From the NCBI GenBank assembly GCA_947038175.1, contig CAMQVJ010000021.1, forward strand, positions 1 to 36,635: DNA of 36,635 nucleotides, given 5' to 3'. The DNA comes from an uncultured Desulfovibrio sp. (GTDB taxonomy: Bacteria; Desulfobacterota; Desulfovibrionia; Desulfovibrionales; Desulfovibrionaceae). The position numbers and the translations under genes are program-made. The notes under the pieces were generated by a model, which saw only the letters and a program-made list of their open reading frames with translations, did not search any database and was not told the origin of the DNA. Of this stretch, positions 24,594 through 33,136 are shown one piece after another. Position 1 is the stretch's first letter. Each line of letters begins with the position of its first letter.

Positions 24594-25193
24594 ATGAAAA
24601 CATATAGAGATCATTATTTTTTAAAAGCAAAACAAGAAAATTATCCAGCACGGTCCGTATATAAACTAAAAGAAATGAATGCCAGATTTAAACTTTTTAA
24701 AACGGGTATGAAAGTCTTAGATTTAGGCGCTGCTCCTGGATCATGGACATTATTCGCCGCAGAAAAAGTGGGCGAAAATGGTCTTGTACTTGCTTGCGAC
24801 TTACAACAAACTGAGACAGCATTTCCGGAAAATGTTCGCTTTTTACAAGAAGATGTTTTTGAAAGAACGGAAGAATTTGAAAAATTATTACAAGAATTAG
24901 GACCATTTGATATGGTCATTAGTGATATGGCTCCTCGCACAACGGGGACAAAATTTACCGATCAGACACGTTCTTTAGAATTGTGCTTAGAATCAGTTAT
25001 AGTTGCACAAAAGTACTTAAAAAAAGGTGGCAACTTTATCACTAAAATATTTATGGGGCCAGATTTTCAAGATCTTGTGAAGGCCATGCGTCCCATATTT
25101 GCTACTGTAAAAACCTTTAAACCGCAAAGTTCGAGATCGGAAAGTAAAGAAATTTTTGAAATTGGGCTTGGTTTTTTGAGTGAAAAAGAATAA
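24594..25193 (+). CDS. rlmE: 23S rRNA 2'-O-ribose methyltransferase RlmE (RrmJ/FtsJ)
   Basis: Methylates U2552 of 23S rRNA using SAM during late 50S assembly. I use the ATG at 24594 (199 residues) because AGGA lies 6-7 bases upstream and [20 protein letters not shown] is the usual N-terminus of this subgroup; a GTG at 24540 would add 18 residues but its GAGGA is too close. Seen: [12 protein letters not shown] with the catalytic Lys, [13 protein letters not shown] (SAM motif I), [11 protein letters not shown] with the catalytic Asp, GGNFITKIF with Lys, and [13 protein letters not shown] with the final Glu, giving the K-D-K-E tetrad. It is followed 32 bases later by yebC. Confidence 0.93.
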   Translation: MKTYRDHYFLKAKQENYPARSVYKLKEMNARFKLFKTGMKVLDLGAAPGSWTLFAAEKVGENGLVLACDLQQTETAFPENVRFLQEDVFERTEEFEKLLQELGPFDMVISDMAPRTTGTKFTDQTRSLELCLESVIVAQKYLKKGGNFITKIFMGPDFQDLVKAMRPIFATVKTFKPQSSRSESKEIFEIGLGFLSEKE

Positions 25194-25225
25194 TAAAAAA
25201 AATTGAAAAAAGTCAGGAGGCTACA

Positions 25226-25963
25226 ATGGCAGGACATAGTAAATGGGCGAATATTCAACACAGAAAAGGTCGTCAAGACGTAAAGCGTGGTAAGGAATTC
25301 ACAAAGGCAGCTAAAGAAATTATTATTGCTGCAAAAGGTGGTGCAGACCCTGCTAGCAATGCACGCTTACGTACCGCTATTGCTGCGGCAAAGAGTGTTA
25401 ACCTCCCTAAAGATAAAATTGAAGGAGCGATTAGAAAAGGCACGGGGCAAGATGCTGGTGGTGATCTTTTTGAAATCAACTATGAAGGGTATGCTCCTGG
25501 TGGTATTGCCGTTGTTGTTGAAACCGCAACCGATAATAAGAATAGAACCGTTGCAGAAGTGCGCCATGTTTTCTCAAAACACGGTGGTTCTATGGGCGAA
25601 AGTGGCGCTGTGAGTTGGATGTTTGAGCGCCTTGGCGTTATTACTTTAAGCAAAGAAAAATATCCTAGTGAAGACGATATTATGAATATTGCTCTTGAAG
25701 CTGGGGCTGATGACGTGCAAGATGAAGATAGCGTTTGGGAAATTCACACAGCAATGGAAGATTTCAACTCTGTGCGTGATAGCTTAGAGCAAGCAAGTAT
25801 TACCATGGAATCTGCTGAACTTTCTTTTGTCCCTAAGAATTATATTGCTGTAAACAGCGAAACGGGGCAAAAACTTATTCGTTTTAATGATGCCCTTGAA
25901 GACCTTGATGATGTTCAAAATGTGTATTTCAACTTTGAATTACCAGATGACTTTGAAGAATAA
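25226..25963 (+). CDS. yebC: YebC/PmpR-family protein (TACO1-like)
   Basis: 245 residues. Seen: [23 protein letters not shown] at the N-terminus (family form [14 protein letters not shown]), [50 protein letters not shown] and a C-terminal ferredoxin-like pair. Long annotated as a transcriptional regulator, the family is now also tied to translation of difficult stretches on the ribosome. A GGAGG site precedes the start. In many genomes yebC stands next to ruvC, as here (217-base gap containing a terminator-like stem). Confidence 0.96.
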   Translation: MAGHSKWANIQHRKGRQDVKRGKEFTKAAKEIIIAAKGGADPASNARLRTAIAAAKSVNLPKDKIEGAIRKGTGQDAGGDLFEINYEGYAPGGIAVVVETATDNKNRTVAEVRHVFSKHGGSMGESGAVSWMFERLGVITLSKEKYPSEDDIMNIALEAGADDVQDEDSVWEIHTAMEDFNSVRDSLEQASITMESAELSFVPKNYIAVNSETGQKLIRFNDALEDLDDVQNVYFNFELPDDFEE

Positions 25964-25972
25964 TTTGACGAC

Positions 25973-26017
25973 TTCCTTTATTACGGGGAGAGCTATTACT
26001 TTTCCGTAATAAAGGAA
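25973..26017 (+). terminator. Terminator-like hairpin after yebC
   Basis: TTCCTTTATTACGG (25973-25986) and CCGTAATAAAGGAA (26004-26017) are perfect 14-base complements with a 17-base loop, 10 bases beyond the yebC stop. AAATTTT follows rather than a pure T-run. Confidence 0.6.
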
Positions 26018-26107
26018 AAATTTTGAAATATACTCATTTATATATGCACTAGAGGCTGTAAATTTCTTTTAGTGAGAGAGTAATTTTATAAATAGTTCAT
26101 GTGCTAC

Positions 26108-26135
26108 TTGAATGTTTTAAGTTTTAACATAAAAT
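26108..26135 (+). promoter_or_regulatory. Candidate ruvC promoter
   Basis: TTGAAT (26108-26113), a 16-base spacer and TAAAAT (26130-26135), about 45 bases upstream of ruvC. Confidence 0.4.
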
Positions 26136-26180
26136 AAAATAAAAAAATACAATACAGTATGTCTTTTTTGGCATAAATAT

Positions 26181-26693
26181 ATGAAAATTATAGGTATAGA
26201 TCCAGGTTCAAGCCTCACAGGGTGGGGTGTTATTGAAGAGACATCAGGGGTGCTTTCCTTGGTGGATTGTGGTGTTATTCGTGCGAAATCTAAAGATGTT
26301 GGCGACGTTTTTGCCGCAAGACTAGCTTTTATTTTTCGAGAACTACATGCGATTATTGAGTATTATCATCCCGATGAAGCAGCGATTGAGCAAGTTTTTA
26401 CGGCACAAAATGCTGCAACAGCTTTAAAATTGGGGCAAGCTCGGGGTGTTGCGGTGGCAGCGTGTGCGTCACATGCTGTACCTGTTTATGACTATGCGCC
26501 AACGCTTATGAAAAAATCAATCGTTGGAAATGGTCGAGCAGATAAAGAGCAAGTAGCCTATATGGTTGGAAAAATTCTAAGCATAAAAACAGATAAATTT
26601 AAACTGGATACAACGGATGCTTTAGGTATTTCAATATGCCATAGTAGCATGCGCAAGTATAAGAAAATGGAAGCGCTTTTAAAACAAAAATAG
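26181..26693 (+). CDS. ruvC: Holliday-junction resolvase RuvC
   Basis: 170 residues. RNase-H-like endonuclease that cuts Holliday junctions after RuvAB branch migration. Catalytic acids seen: Asp7 in IIGIDPGSSLTGWGV, Glu70 in AAIEQVFTAQNAATALKLGQ, and Asp143/Asp146 in KLDTTDALGISICH. No ruvA or ruvB follows, unlike the usual ruvCAB cluster; the next gene is a metallo-hydrolase. No clear ribosome-binding site before the ATG. Confidence 0.96.
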   Translation: MKIIGIDPGSSLTGWGVIEETSGVLSLVDCGVIRAKSKDVGDVFAARLAFIFRELHAIIEYYHPDEAAIEQVFTAQNAATALKLGQARGVAVAACASHAVPVYDYAPTLMKKSIVGNGRADKEQVAYMVGKILSIKTDKFKLDTTDALGISICHSSMRKYKKMEALLKQK

Positions 26694-26729
26694 AGCATTC
26701 TTCTGAAAATAAAAAAATAGGAAATTATT

Positions 26730-27416
26730 ATGGAAATCAAATGGTTTGGACATTCAGCTTTTGAATTAGTTTCAGGCAACACTCGTATTTGGATTGACCC
26801 TTTCTTTACTGGCAACCCTCTCGCTGGTGACTGGAAAAGTAATACAAGCCCCGATTTAATTCTACTTACACATGACCATGGAGATCACCTTGGTGATACA
26901 CATGCTATTGTGAAAGAAACTTCTGCAAACGTTCTTGCTCTTTTTGACTTATGTCATGCCTTAACCGCTGATGGCATGCCTGCTGATAGAATTTTGTTTG
27001 ACGGAAATGGCATGGCTATTGGTGGAACTATTGAATATAATGGATTTAAAATCACAATGACACAAGCGCTCCACTCCACTAAAAATGGCGTAGCGGTTGG
27101 ATTTATCATTGAAGATCCTGCTGGGTTTACTGTCTATCACGCTGGGGACACAGCACTTTTTGGGGATATGTGTCTTTTAGCGGAACGCTTTAATATTAAT
27201 GTTGCATTGCTTCCTATTGGTGGACATTTCACCATGGATGCGATGGATGCAGCAAAAGCCTGTGGATATTTGGAAGCAGAATCTGTTATTCCTATGCATT
27301 ACGGTACGTTCCCTATGCTTGCACAAGATACTATCGCTTTTCAAGATGCGTTAAAAAAATACGCTGATGATACAAAATTCATTCAGCTTGAAGCGCATAA
27401 AAGTATTACTTTATAA
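26730..27416 (+). CDS. UPF0173 metallo-beta-lactamase-fold hydrolase
   Basis: 228 residues. Seen: the N-terminus MEIKWFGHSAFELV, IWIDPFFTGNPLA, the metal motif LLTHDHGDHLGD (His48, Asp49, His50, Asp52, His53 area), YHAGDTALFGDM and VIPMHYGTFPML, all typical of the UPF0173/YtkL group. A dinuclear metal hydrolase is predicted; the substrate is unknown. It lies 36 bases after ruvC and before lptF, on the same strand. Confidence 0.93.
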   Translation: MEIKWFGHSAFELVSGNTRIWIDPFFTGNPLAGDWKSNTSPDLILLTHDHGDHLGDTHAIVKETSANVLALFDLCHALTADGMPADRILFDGNGMAIGGTIEYNGFKITMTQALHSTKNGVAVGFIIEDPAGFTVYHAGDTALFGDMCLLAERFNINVALLPIGGHFTMDAMDAAKACGYLEAESVIPMHYGTFPMLAQDTIAFQDALKKYADDTKFIQLEAHKSITL

Positions 27417-27433
27417 TTCAAAATAGTTTCAAC

Positions 27434-27489
27434 CCTGCATGATAGAGAAAATAATTTTTTTTCAATATCTTATTTCTTTATTGTGCAGG
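27434..27489 (+). terminator. Imperfect hairpin between UPF0173 gene and lptF
   Basis: CCTGCA (27434-27439) pairs with TGCAGG (27484-27489), and the inner AGAGAAAATAA/TTATTTCTTTAT arms extend the stem with G-U pairs on the plus strand. It may be a leader structure of lptF or a weak terminator. Confidence 0.3.
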
Positions 27490-27529
27490 AAAATAGAAGA
27501 TATATAGAGCGTTGTTTTTGGGAGTGAGA

Positions 27530-28705
27530 ATGAGTTTATTAAGTAGGCGTATTTTTTTTGAATGTGTGAAAGTCTTTTTTATTTCAATTATTGTTCTTAT
27601 GATATTTGTTCTTATGGGGCGTGCATTACAACTCAAAGACACACTTTTCGGGCTTGATCTCACTTTGATAGATACGGCTATTATCTTTGGCTTTCTAAGC
27701 CCTACCTTTTTGATTTTAATGGCACCTGTTTCCGCTATGATTGCTGTTTTTCTTACATTCTTACGTATGGGAACAGACAGAGAGCTTGTTGCTGCGAAAG
27801 CTGGCGGCGTGAGTTTATATCAACTTATACCTGCACCTCTTTTATTTGGCACCTTATGTGCCTTGTTTACCCTATGGGTGTCTTGTTCTCTCATCGCATG
27901 GGGGGCAGGGAATTTTCGCTCTTTACTTTTTGAGATTGCACAAAATAGGGTCAGCATTGCTTTGCAGCCTGGTACTTTTAATCAAGATATTCCCAATACA
28001 GTTTTCTATGCTCGTCAAGTCGATTCTGAAAGTGGTACGCTTGGGCATGTTATGATTGAGGATTCTAGCCGTGAAGATGCGAATTATACTATTTTAGCGC
28101 CTCGTGGCAATATTGATGTTGATTATTTGCGTGGTGATATTCTTCTTCTTTTGCAAGACGGCGTTATTTATACCCAACAAAAAGATGATTTAACGCAGTT
28201 ATCATTTGAAGAATACGTCGTGCGATTCTCTTTAAGTTCTCTCGTTAAAGGCTTTGATTTTGGGGCTGTACAGCCAAAAGAAATGCACTGGAATGAACTT
28301 AATTCTTTTGACTTACCTGAAATTGCTAAAAAGAGTACGACCTTATCCCAGAAAATTATGGTTGAAAAACATAAACGATTTTTATTTCCCGTTTCCTGTT
28401 TTGTGCTTGCTATATTTGCGATTCCCATCGCTACCTCTTTTCAGGGTCTTCATAGACAAACAGGCTTATTATTAGCTTTAGGCATCTTTTTTGCCTATTA
28501 TAGTATTATTTCTCTAGGTATGAATCTTGTTGAATACAACAATGTGAACCCCTATATTGGTATATGGTTGCCTGTATTTATCTTTTTATTTCTAGGTATT
28601 TACGGAATACGGGTCGCAGCGCATGAAAAAATGCCCTCTGTATTTGAATTTGTGAATCTTATACGAAAGCGCTTTTTTAGGAAAAAATCAGAGGTGAATT
28701 CATGA
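27530..28705 (+). CDS. lptF: LPS export permease LptF (YjgP/YjgQ family)
   Basis: 391 residues from the ATG at 27530 (GGGAG 6 bases upstream; a TTG six codons earlier is less likely). Three N-terminal membrane segments contain LMAPVSAMIAVFLTFLRMGTDRELVAAKAGGVS; the conserved E-L-x-A-x-x-A-G-x-S coupling helix contacts the LptB ATPase. A periplasmic beta-jellyroll follows (about 130-270), then three C-terminal segments (KHKRFLFPVSCFVLAIFAIP). With LptG and LptB it extracts LPS from the inner membrane and passes it to LptC. It overlaps lptG by 4 bases. Confidence 0.93.
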   Translation: MSLLSRRIFFECVKVFFISIIVLMIFVLMGRALQLKDTLFGLDLTLIDTAIIFGFLSPTFLILMAPVSAMIAVFLTFLRMGTDRELVAAKAGGVSLYQLIPAPLLFGTLCALFTLWVSCSLIAWGAGNFRSLLFEIAQNRVSIALQPGTFNQDIPNTVFYARQVDSESGTLGHVMIEDSSREDANYTILAPRGNIDVDYLRGDILLLLQDGVIYTQQKDDLTQLSFEEYVVRFSLSSLVKGFDFGAVQPKEMHWNELNSFDLPEIAKKSTTLSQKIMVEKHKRFLFPVSCFVLAIFAIPIATSFQGLHRQTGLLLALGIFFAYYSIISLGMNLVEYNNVNPYIGIWLPVFIFLFLGIYGIRVAAHEKMPSVFEFVNLIRKRFFRKKSEVNS

Positions 28706-29769
28706 GTATTCTTTCAAAATATATAATAAAAAACCATACATATTTACTCTTTACTGTTCTTGGTATTGGTCTTGGTATTTTTATTATAATAGACCTTGTT
28801 GAGCGTGCAGACGTATTTTTAGCGGTTGAAGGGGGCGCTTCACAGATAATCCCCTTCTATATTGCAAGATTGCCTGGTATTTTTTCTCAAATATTACCTG
28901 CTGTCTTTTTATTAGCATCGGTTATTTTGTTATGTATTATGATAGCTTCAAGGGAATCAATAGCGTTGCAAGCAGGTGGTGTTTCCATGTCTGTTTTAGC
29001 AAGGCTTCTGATGTTTTGCGGGATTTTTTGGGCGATTGTCCAGTTTTTTTGTTCGCAGTTATTAGTCACATATGGCGAAAATGTAGCACTTCGTATTTGG
29101 CGTGAAGATGTGCGTCATAGAGTAATTGCTGAAAAAACACTGGAAGATGTGTGGTTTACAGAAGGTAACTTTATTGTATTTCTCGACAAACTTTTTGAAA
29201 GTGGGAAAGGTGAGCGTTTTATAGCTTATGACCTAACGGATGATGAGAAAGAAATAAATACCATTATTCGTGCGGAAAGCTTTCTTGCGGAAAAAGATAA
29301 ATGGCTTTTGACTAATGTAAATATTGCGTATCCCAACTCTTTTGAAAGTCTTCACATTCCTTTTGCAAGTATACCTCTTGAGCAGTCCGTTAAGTTCTTT
29401 TTTATTGGGAATCAAAATGACCCTCGGCGGCTCGATTTTTTTGTGCTTGGTGAGGCCATTGATCGCCTTGAGTTAGCTGGGTCAAATGTAGAAACTTTAC
29501 AGACAATCTGGTTTGGTAAGCTTGCCTATTCTGCTTCTATCATTGTTTTAGCGTTTGTTGCAGTGGCAATTGTTACCTATAAAGATAATATTTATTTAGC
29601 AGTTATTCTTGCAATTGTAGTGGCATTCATAGCATACGTGTTCACTATGCTGGGTGATTCTCTTGGGAAAGAAGGGGTAATTCCGCCTGTTGTTGCAGCG
29701 TGGGGACCTCAAGTACTTATTTTTCTCTTGGCTTACGCAAGGGTTCAATATGTTTCTATTCGTCGCTAG
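28702..29769 (+). CDS. lptG: LPS export permease LptG (YjgP/YjgQ family)
   Basis: 355 residues with the same plan as LptF: N-terminal segments YLLFTVLGIGLGIFIIIDLVERAD and ILPAVFLLASVILL, then ASRESIALQAGGVSMS as the coupling helix, a periplasmic domain, and three C-terminal segments. Its start overlaps the lptF stop and AGAGGTG precedes it, so translation is coupled. It is placed second like lptG in the standard pair; LptF and LptG are similar, so the assignment of the two names rests on order. Confidence 0.92.
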   Translation: MSILSKYIIKNHTYLLFTVLGIGLGIFIIIDLVERADVFLAVEGGASQIIPFYIARLPGIFSQILPAVFLLASVILLCIMIASRESIALQAGGVSMSVLARLLMFCGIFWAIVQFFCSQLLVTYGENVALRIWREDVRHRVIAEKTLEDVWFTEGNFIVFLDKLFESGKGERFIAYDLTDDEKEINTIIRAESFLAEKDKWLLTNVNIAYPNSFESLHIPFASIPLEQSVKFFFIGNQNDPRRLDFFVLGEAIDRLELAGSNVETLQTIWFGKLAYSASIIVLAFVAVAIVTYKDNIYLAVILAIVVAFIAYVFTMLGDSLGKEGVIPPVVAAWGPQVLIFLLAYARVQYVSIRR

Positions 29770-29846
29770 ATATATTTTTCAATAAGTACTGAATACTTAT
29801 TTACGACTTATAAAATAAAGACTGTTAATTTATTATACACTGGTTA

Positions 29847-29879
29847 AACAAAAAAGGGGATAATCTCCCCTTTTTTGTT
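29847..29879 (+). terminator. Bidirectional terminator between lptG and the hydrolase gene
   Basis: AACAAAAAAGGGGA and TCCCCTTTTTTGTTT around a TAATC loop make a symmetrical stem with A- and T-tracts on both sides. It serves the convergent lptG (plus) and isochorismatase-like gene (minus). Confidence 0.9.
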
Positions 29880-29898
29880 TTCTATCTATTTCTCATAC

Positions 29899-30444
29899 TT
29901 ATGGTATAAGTTCAGCTTCTTTCCAGCCAAGCACATCGTTTGTCTTAACAAGGTTACACGCAAAGGCGTCGGCGATGTCAACAATATGTTCTTTTAGGTC
30001 TTGTTCACCAAAGCGGACGCTGCTTTTTGCACACGTTGCATCTGTAACAAAGTTAATATCATAACCACGGTGATGGGCATCAATCAAAGTAGAAAGACAA
30101 CACATGGTAGCGCCATATCCAGCTAGGAAGATGTCTTCATGGCGAATTTTGTCGATAGTAGCTAAAAACTCAGGACTTGAAAAACATGAAAAATCTGATT
30201 TCTTGAAGGACATTTCTCCTTCAATAGGTTCAAATCCTTCAATAAAATCTGAGAACTCACTATCATAGTGGAAGCAATCAGCGTTTTGGTTGTGAGCTAT
30301 ATGTATTATTTTCCAATCTTTTTGGCGAGCATGGGTAAGAAGTTTTTTTAAATTATCAATAGATTCTGCAATGGTTTCTAGGTAAAAAGGTCTACCTTTT
30401 GTGATATATTCTTTTTGAATATCTACGAGAACGAGAACAGGCAT
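29899..30444 (-). CDS. Isochorismatase-like cysteine hydrolase
   Basis: 181 residues from the ATG at 30444, chosen for its GGAGG site 8 bases upstream. The Asp-Lys-Cys triad of the family is seen as Asp8 (PVLVLVDIQKEY), Lys82 (SFKKSDFSCF) and Cys115 (GATMCCLSTLIDAHHRGYD); a cis-peptide residue lies next to the Cys. Members include nicotinamidases and other amide or ester hydrolases; the specificity here cannot be read. Thirty-five more in-frame codons lie upstream and would encode a strongly hydrophobic segment; the ribosome-binding site argues against their use. It follows tilS on the same strand. Confidence 0.85.
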   Translation of the reverse strand: MPVLVLVDIQKEYITKGRPFYLETIAESIDNLKKLLTHARQKDWKIIHIAHNQNADCFHYDSEFSDFIEGFEPIEGEMSFKKSDFSCFSSPEFLATIDKIRHEDIFLAGYGATMCCLSTLIDAHHRGYDINFVTDATCAKSSVRFGEQDLKEHIVDIADAFACNLVKTNDVLGWKEAELIP

Positions 30445-30582
30445 TTTATTTCCTCCAGATTGTAGGCTTTGCACGATTATAAACAATAAAAGAAAAAGAG
30501 CAAACAAAAATTCTAAAGATTTAAAAAGGTATTGTATCGCTCTTTTCATTTTTGACTAGGAAAGTTGTATACGTTTATGTCC

Positions 30583-31647
30583 TTAGGAATAGAATATTAA
30601 GGTCTTGTTTTCAATTCTTGCTCTTGCTTTTTGCGTGAACTTAAAAAGAGAGTTTCCCTTATTAGACATAACTGCATGGTCAAGTTTTTCAAGAGTTTCG
30701 TACTGGGTGAATCCTTTCAGGAGCTTGATAGCATGAGTATAAATCCTAAAACGAAGAGAAGCATGGGTGTTTTGTAAAGCATTTAAAGGCATGCTAATTT
30801 TATTATTTTCATTTGTTATGTGTTGCCAAAAGGTGTCTAATTGTTCCTGAAAAAAAGCACGGTCCCTTTGCGCCCCCTCATGCAAATGTTTTATATTTTC
30901 TAAAAAACTAGGATTTTCAGAAAGAAAAAATGGCAATATTTGTTTACGGATGCGATTTCTAAAAAATTGTTGGTCTTCGTTGCTTTCATCGTTTGCAAAA
31001 GGCAGAGCCAGTTCTTGTGCGAAGCGAATCAGTTCCCTCTTATTTTCCTTAAGAAGGGGGCGTAAAATTTTTCTTTCCTGACATAATTCTTTCATTCCAC
31101 CAAGAGCAGGCCATGCAGCCCCCCTTGAAAGGCGCATGAAAATGTCTTCTGCAAGATCATCTGCGTGATGGGCTGTGCAAATAAAAGACGCCCTTGTGAG
31201 TGTTCTTATTTTTTCAAGAAATTCATAACGCTTCAAACGTGAAGCTTCTTCTAAACCCATGTGGGATTCTTGAGCAAATTGAGGAATATTTGCTTTTTCA
31301 TAATAGAAAGGCAACTTGAATTTTTTGCAAAGTGTTTCAACAAAGACTTTTTCTTTTTCGCTTTCCGCTCGAATACCGTGGTTTAGGTGTGCAACATGTA
31401 AGGTGATAGGGTATTTTTTTTGTAAAGCCATGAAGATTGCAAGCATGCATATGGAGTCAATTCCACCTGAAACAGCAAGGAGTAAAGAGACGCTCTTGGG
31501 TTCATGGTCAGGAATTATTTCTGAATGTTCACCTAAAAGCATGTCTAATTGTGATTTCACTCGTAAACACAAAAGAGCGTTTTCTCGAGAAAGTGTGCCA
31601 AGATGTAAGGGTATATCTGACGTGTATTGAAATAGTGTTTTCACCAT
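30583..31647 (-). CDS. tilS: tRNA(Ile)-lysidine synthase
   Basis: 354 residues from the ATG at 31647. It modifies C34 of the CAU-anticodon tRNA(Ile) to lysidine, an essential step for reading AUA codons. Seen: the PP-loop LLLAVSGGIDSICML (SGGIDS at 60-65), HVAHLNHGIR, FICTAHHADDLAEDIFMRLSRG and NDESNEDQQFFRNRIRKQILP. The frame is open for another 42 codons and includes an (AG)13 tract that would be read as Arg-Glu repeats; the family does not have this part, so I start after it. The best Shine-Dalgarno-like sequence (GAGAGG) is the end of that tract, 12 bases from the ATG. Confidence 0.93.
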   Translation of the reverse strand: MVKTLFQYTSDIPLHLGTLSRENALLCLRVKSQLDMLLGEHSEIIPDHEPKSVSLLLAVSGGIDSICMLAIFMALQKKYPITLHVAHLNHGIRAESEKEKVFVETLCKKFKLPFYYEKANIPQFAQESHMGLEEASRLKRYEFLEKIRTLTRASFICTAHHADDLAEDIFMRLSRGAAWPALGGMKELCQERKILRPLLKENKRELIRFAQELALPFANDESNEDQQFFRNRIRKQILPFFLSENPSFLENIKHLHEGAQRDRAFFQEQLDTFWQHITNENNKISMPLNALQNTHASLRFRIYTHAIKLLKGFTQYETLEKLDHAVMSNKGNSLFKFTQKARARIENKTLIFYS

Positions 31648-31660
31648 TGTTATTGAAGAC

Positions 31661-31694
<34 letters not shown>

Positions 31695-31839
31695 GAAAAG
31701 CATGAGCATTATTCAGGCAAGGGACGTTTGAATCCCTCATGTAAAATTCTTGGGAGATATTCACGCAAAACATTTAGAGACTTAAGAAAATATTGTAATT
31801 CTGCGAAATAGTTTGAACTATAATATACTTTTCATCTTA

Positions 31840-33132
31840 CTATTTTGTATAAAACTTTTGCCATTCTTCAAGAAAAAGTATGGCGGTTTCTGTTTCGTCG
31901 AGTTCGCCTGTTTTACGCCTGAGTTCTTCCGTGACAAGATTAAAAGAAGCGTCTGCGTCAAGGTTGAGTTTTGCTGTGATAGTTTCGATTTTCGTTTTTA
32001 TTTCTGGGCTTAGGTTTGTTGGCCACTGAATTTCTTGTGCAGGGGACGGCCAATCCATAGAAGTATCAGAAATGCATTGAATAAGTGTATCCATTCTTTG
32101 TGTATACGAATGTTCTTTTTCGATTCTTTTACGGGCATTTTTTGCTAAAGCAGCTCTTTTTTCAGGGTATTTAAGATAATATGCGATATTTTCGTGCAGA
32201 CTTTCCATGCTGTCGAAGGTCGCTAATTCAGCGTCATCTCTAGGATTATTAAGGTCTGCACAAACGAAAAGTTCATCCATGAGTCCTCGTTTATCCACGA
32301 GTTGAAAGGCTTCCATGCTTGCAAGCTCAAAAGTTCGAGGGTTCACAAAATCGCCATGCGAAATAAGATTGTTTGTTTGTGTGCTCGAGTGTAGATTGAG
32401 ATTGATTTTGTTTGCATTGTAGATTTTTATACTTTCTTCTGGGGTGATACGTGTCCCATTCTTTTGTATATATTTTTCTAGTAAAGAGTCATTTTCCCAG
32501 TCAGAGCCCCAAATTTTAAAGTCGTAGCGGAGAAGGGAACGAAACGCTATACGGCGGTTTGGATAACCTGCCCCCATGAAACCAATGTCTGCGCCATAAA
32601 AGCTTGCTTCTTCCTTATCTATCACCTCTTTTTTATGAAAAGTAGGGGAGGCAGCTAAAGGAAGATAATAGGCGTTTTGGACATCAAGTTCTTTTAGTTT
32701 AGATAAAAAGGGATCTTTTTGGATAACAAAAAAGTAGTCGTATAATGGTGCTAACGCTTGCCAATAAGGAAAAACTTTATAGTCTTCCACAAACCACATG
32801 GCCGTTTTTATAGAATCTCTTTTTAGTTTTTTGAGTAGGTTTCGGTTGATAGGCGCTTGCGCCATGGCAAGAACAAGGTCAGGCTTGAAAGCCTCCACTT
32901 GAGCATAAATTGCTTGTGACATAAGTTGAACAAGGTTTTGCTCGAGTGCATTAAATTGTTCTTGGCTAATATCAAGACTGCGTAGGGCTTTATACGCTTC
33001 AAGGAAAGGAGGGGCGTTAAACGTCTCTACTTTGTGTCCAAGTTCTTTTAAGGCTTCGGCGCAATACGTCCCAATGGGAAGAGAACCGCCATAAACAGGC
33101 AAGACTAGTAAAACTTTTATCTTTGTATGCAT
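31840..33132 (-). CDS. CgeB-like glycosyltransferase
   Basis: 430 residues from the ATG at 33132, four bases after the GT9 stop; the frame extends 16 codons upstream into the GT9 gene. GT-B-fold pattern: IKVLLVLPVYGGSLPIGTYCAEALKELGH at the N-terminus, PDLVLAMAQAPINRNLL, KTAMWFVEDYKVFPY, NAYYLPLAASP, then DIGFMGAGYPNRR, KIWGSDW, NINLHSSTQT-like INLNLHSSTQTNN, and NPRTFELASMEAFQLVD with the conserved Glu pair. A GT1_2-type end carries the acceptor region. It is likely to act with the GT9 gene upstream on a cell-surface glycan or glycoprotein; substrate unknown. The last about 60 residues look like a helical tail. Confidence 0.8.
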   Translation of the reverse strand: MHTKIKVLLVLPVYGGSLPIGTYCAEALKELGHKVETFNAPPFLEAYKALRSLDISQEQFNALEQNLVQLMSQAIYAQVEAFKPDLVLAMAQAPINRNLLKKLKRDSIKTAMWFVEDYKVFPYWQALAPLYDYFFVIQKDPFLSKLKELDVQNAYYLPLAASPTFHKKEVIDKEEASFYGADIGFMGAGYPNRRIAFRSLLRYDFKIWGSDWENDSLLEKYIQKNGTRITPEESIKIYNANKINLNLHSSTQTNNLISHGDFVNPRTFELASMEAFQLVDKRGLMDELFVCADLNNPRDDAELATFDSMESLHENIAYYLKYPEKRAALAKNARKRIEKEHSYTQRMDTLIQCISDTSMDWPSPAQEIQWPTNLSPEIKTKIETITAKLNLDADASFNLVTEELRRKTGELDETETAILFLEEWQKFYTK

Positions 33133-33136
33133 TTTG

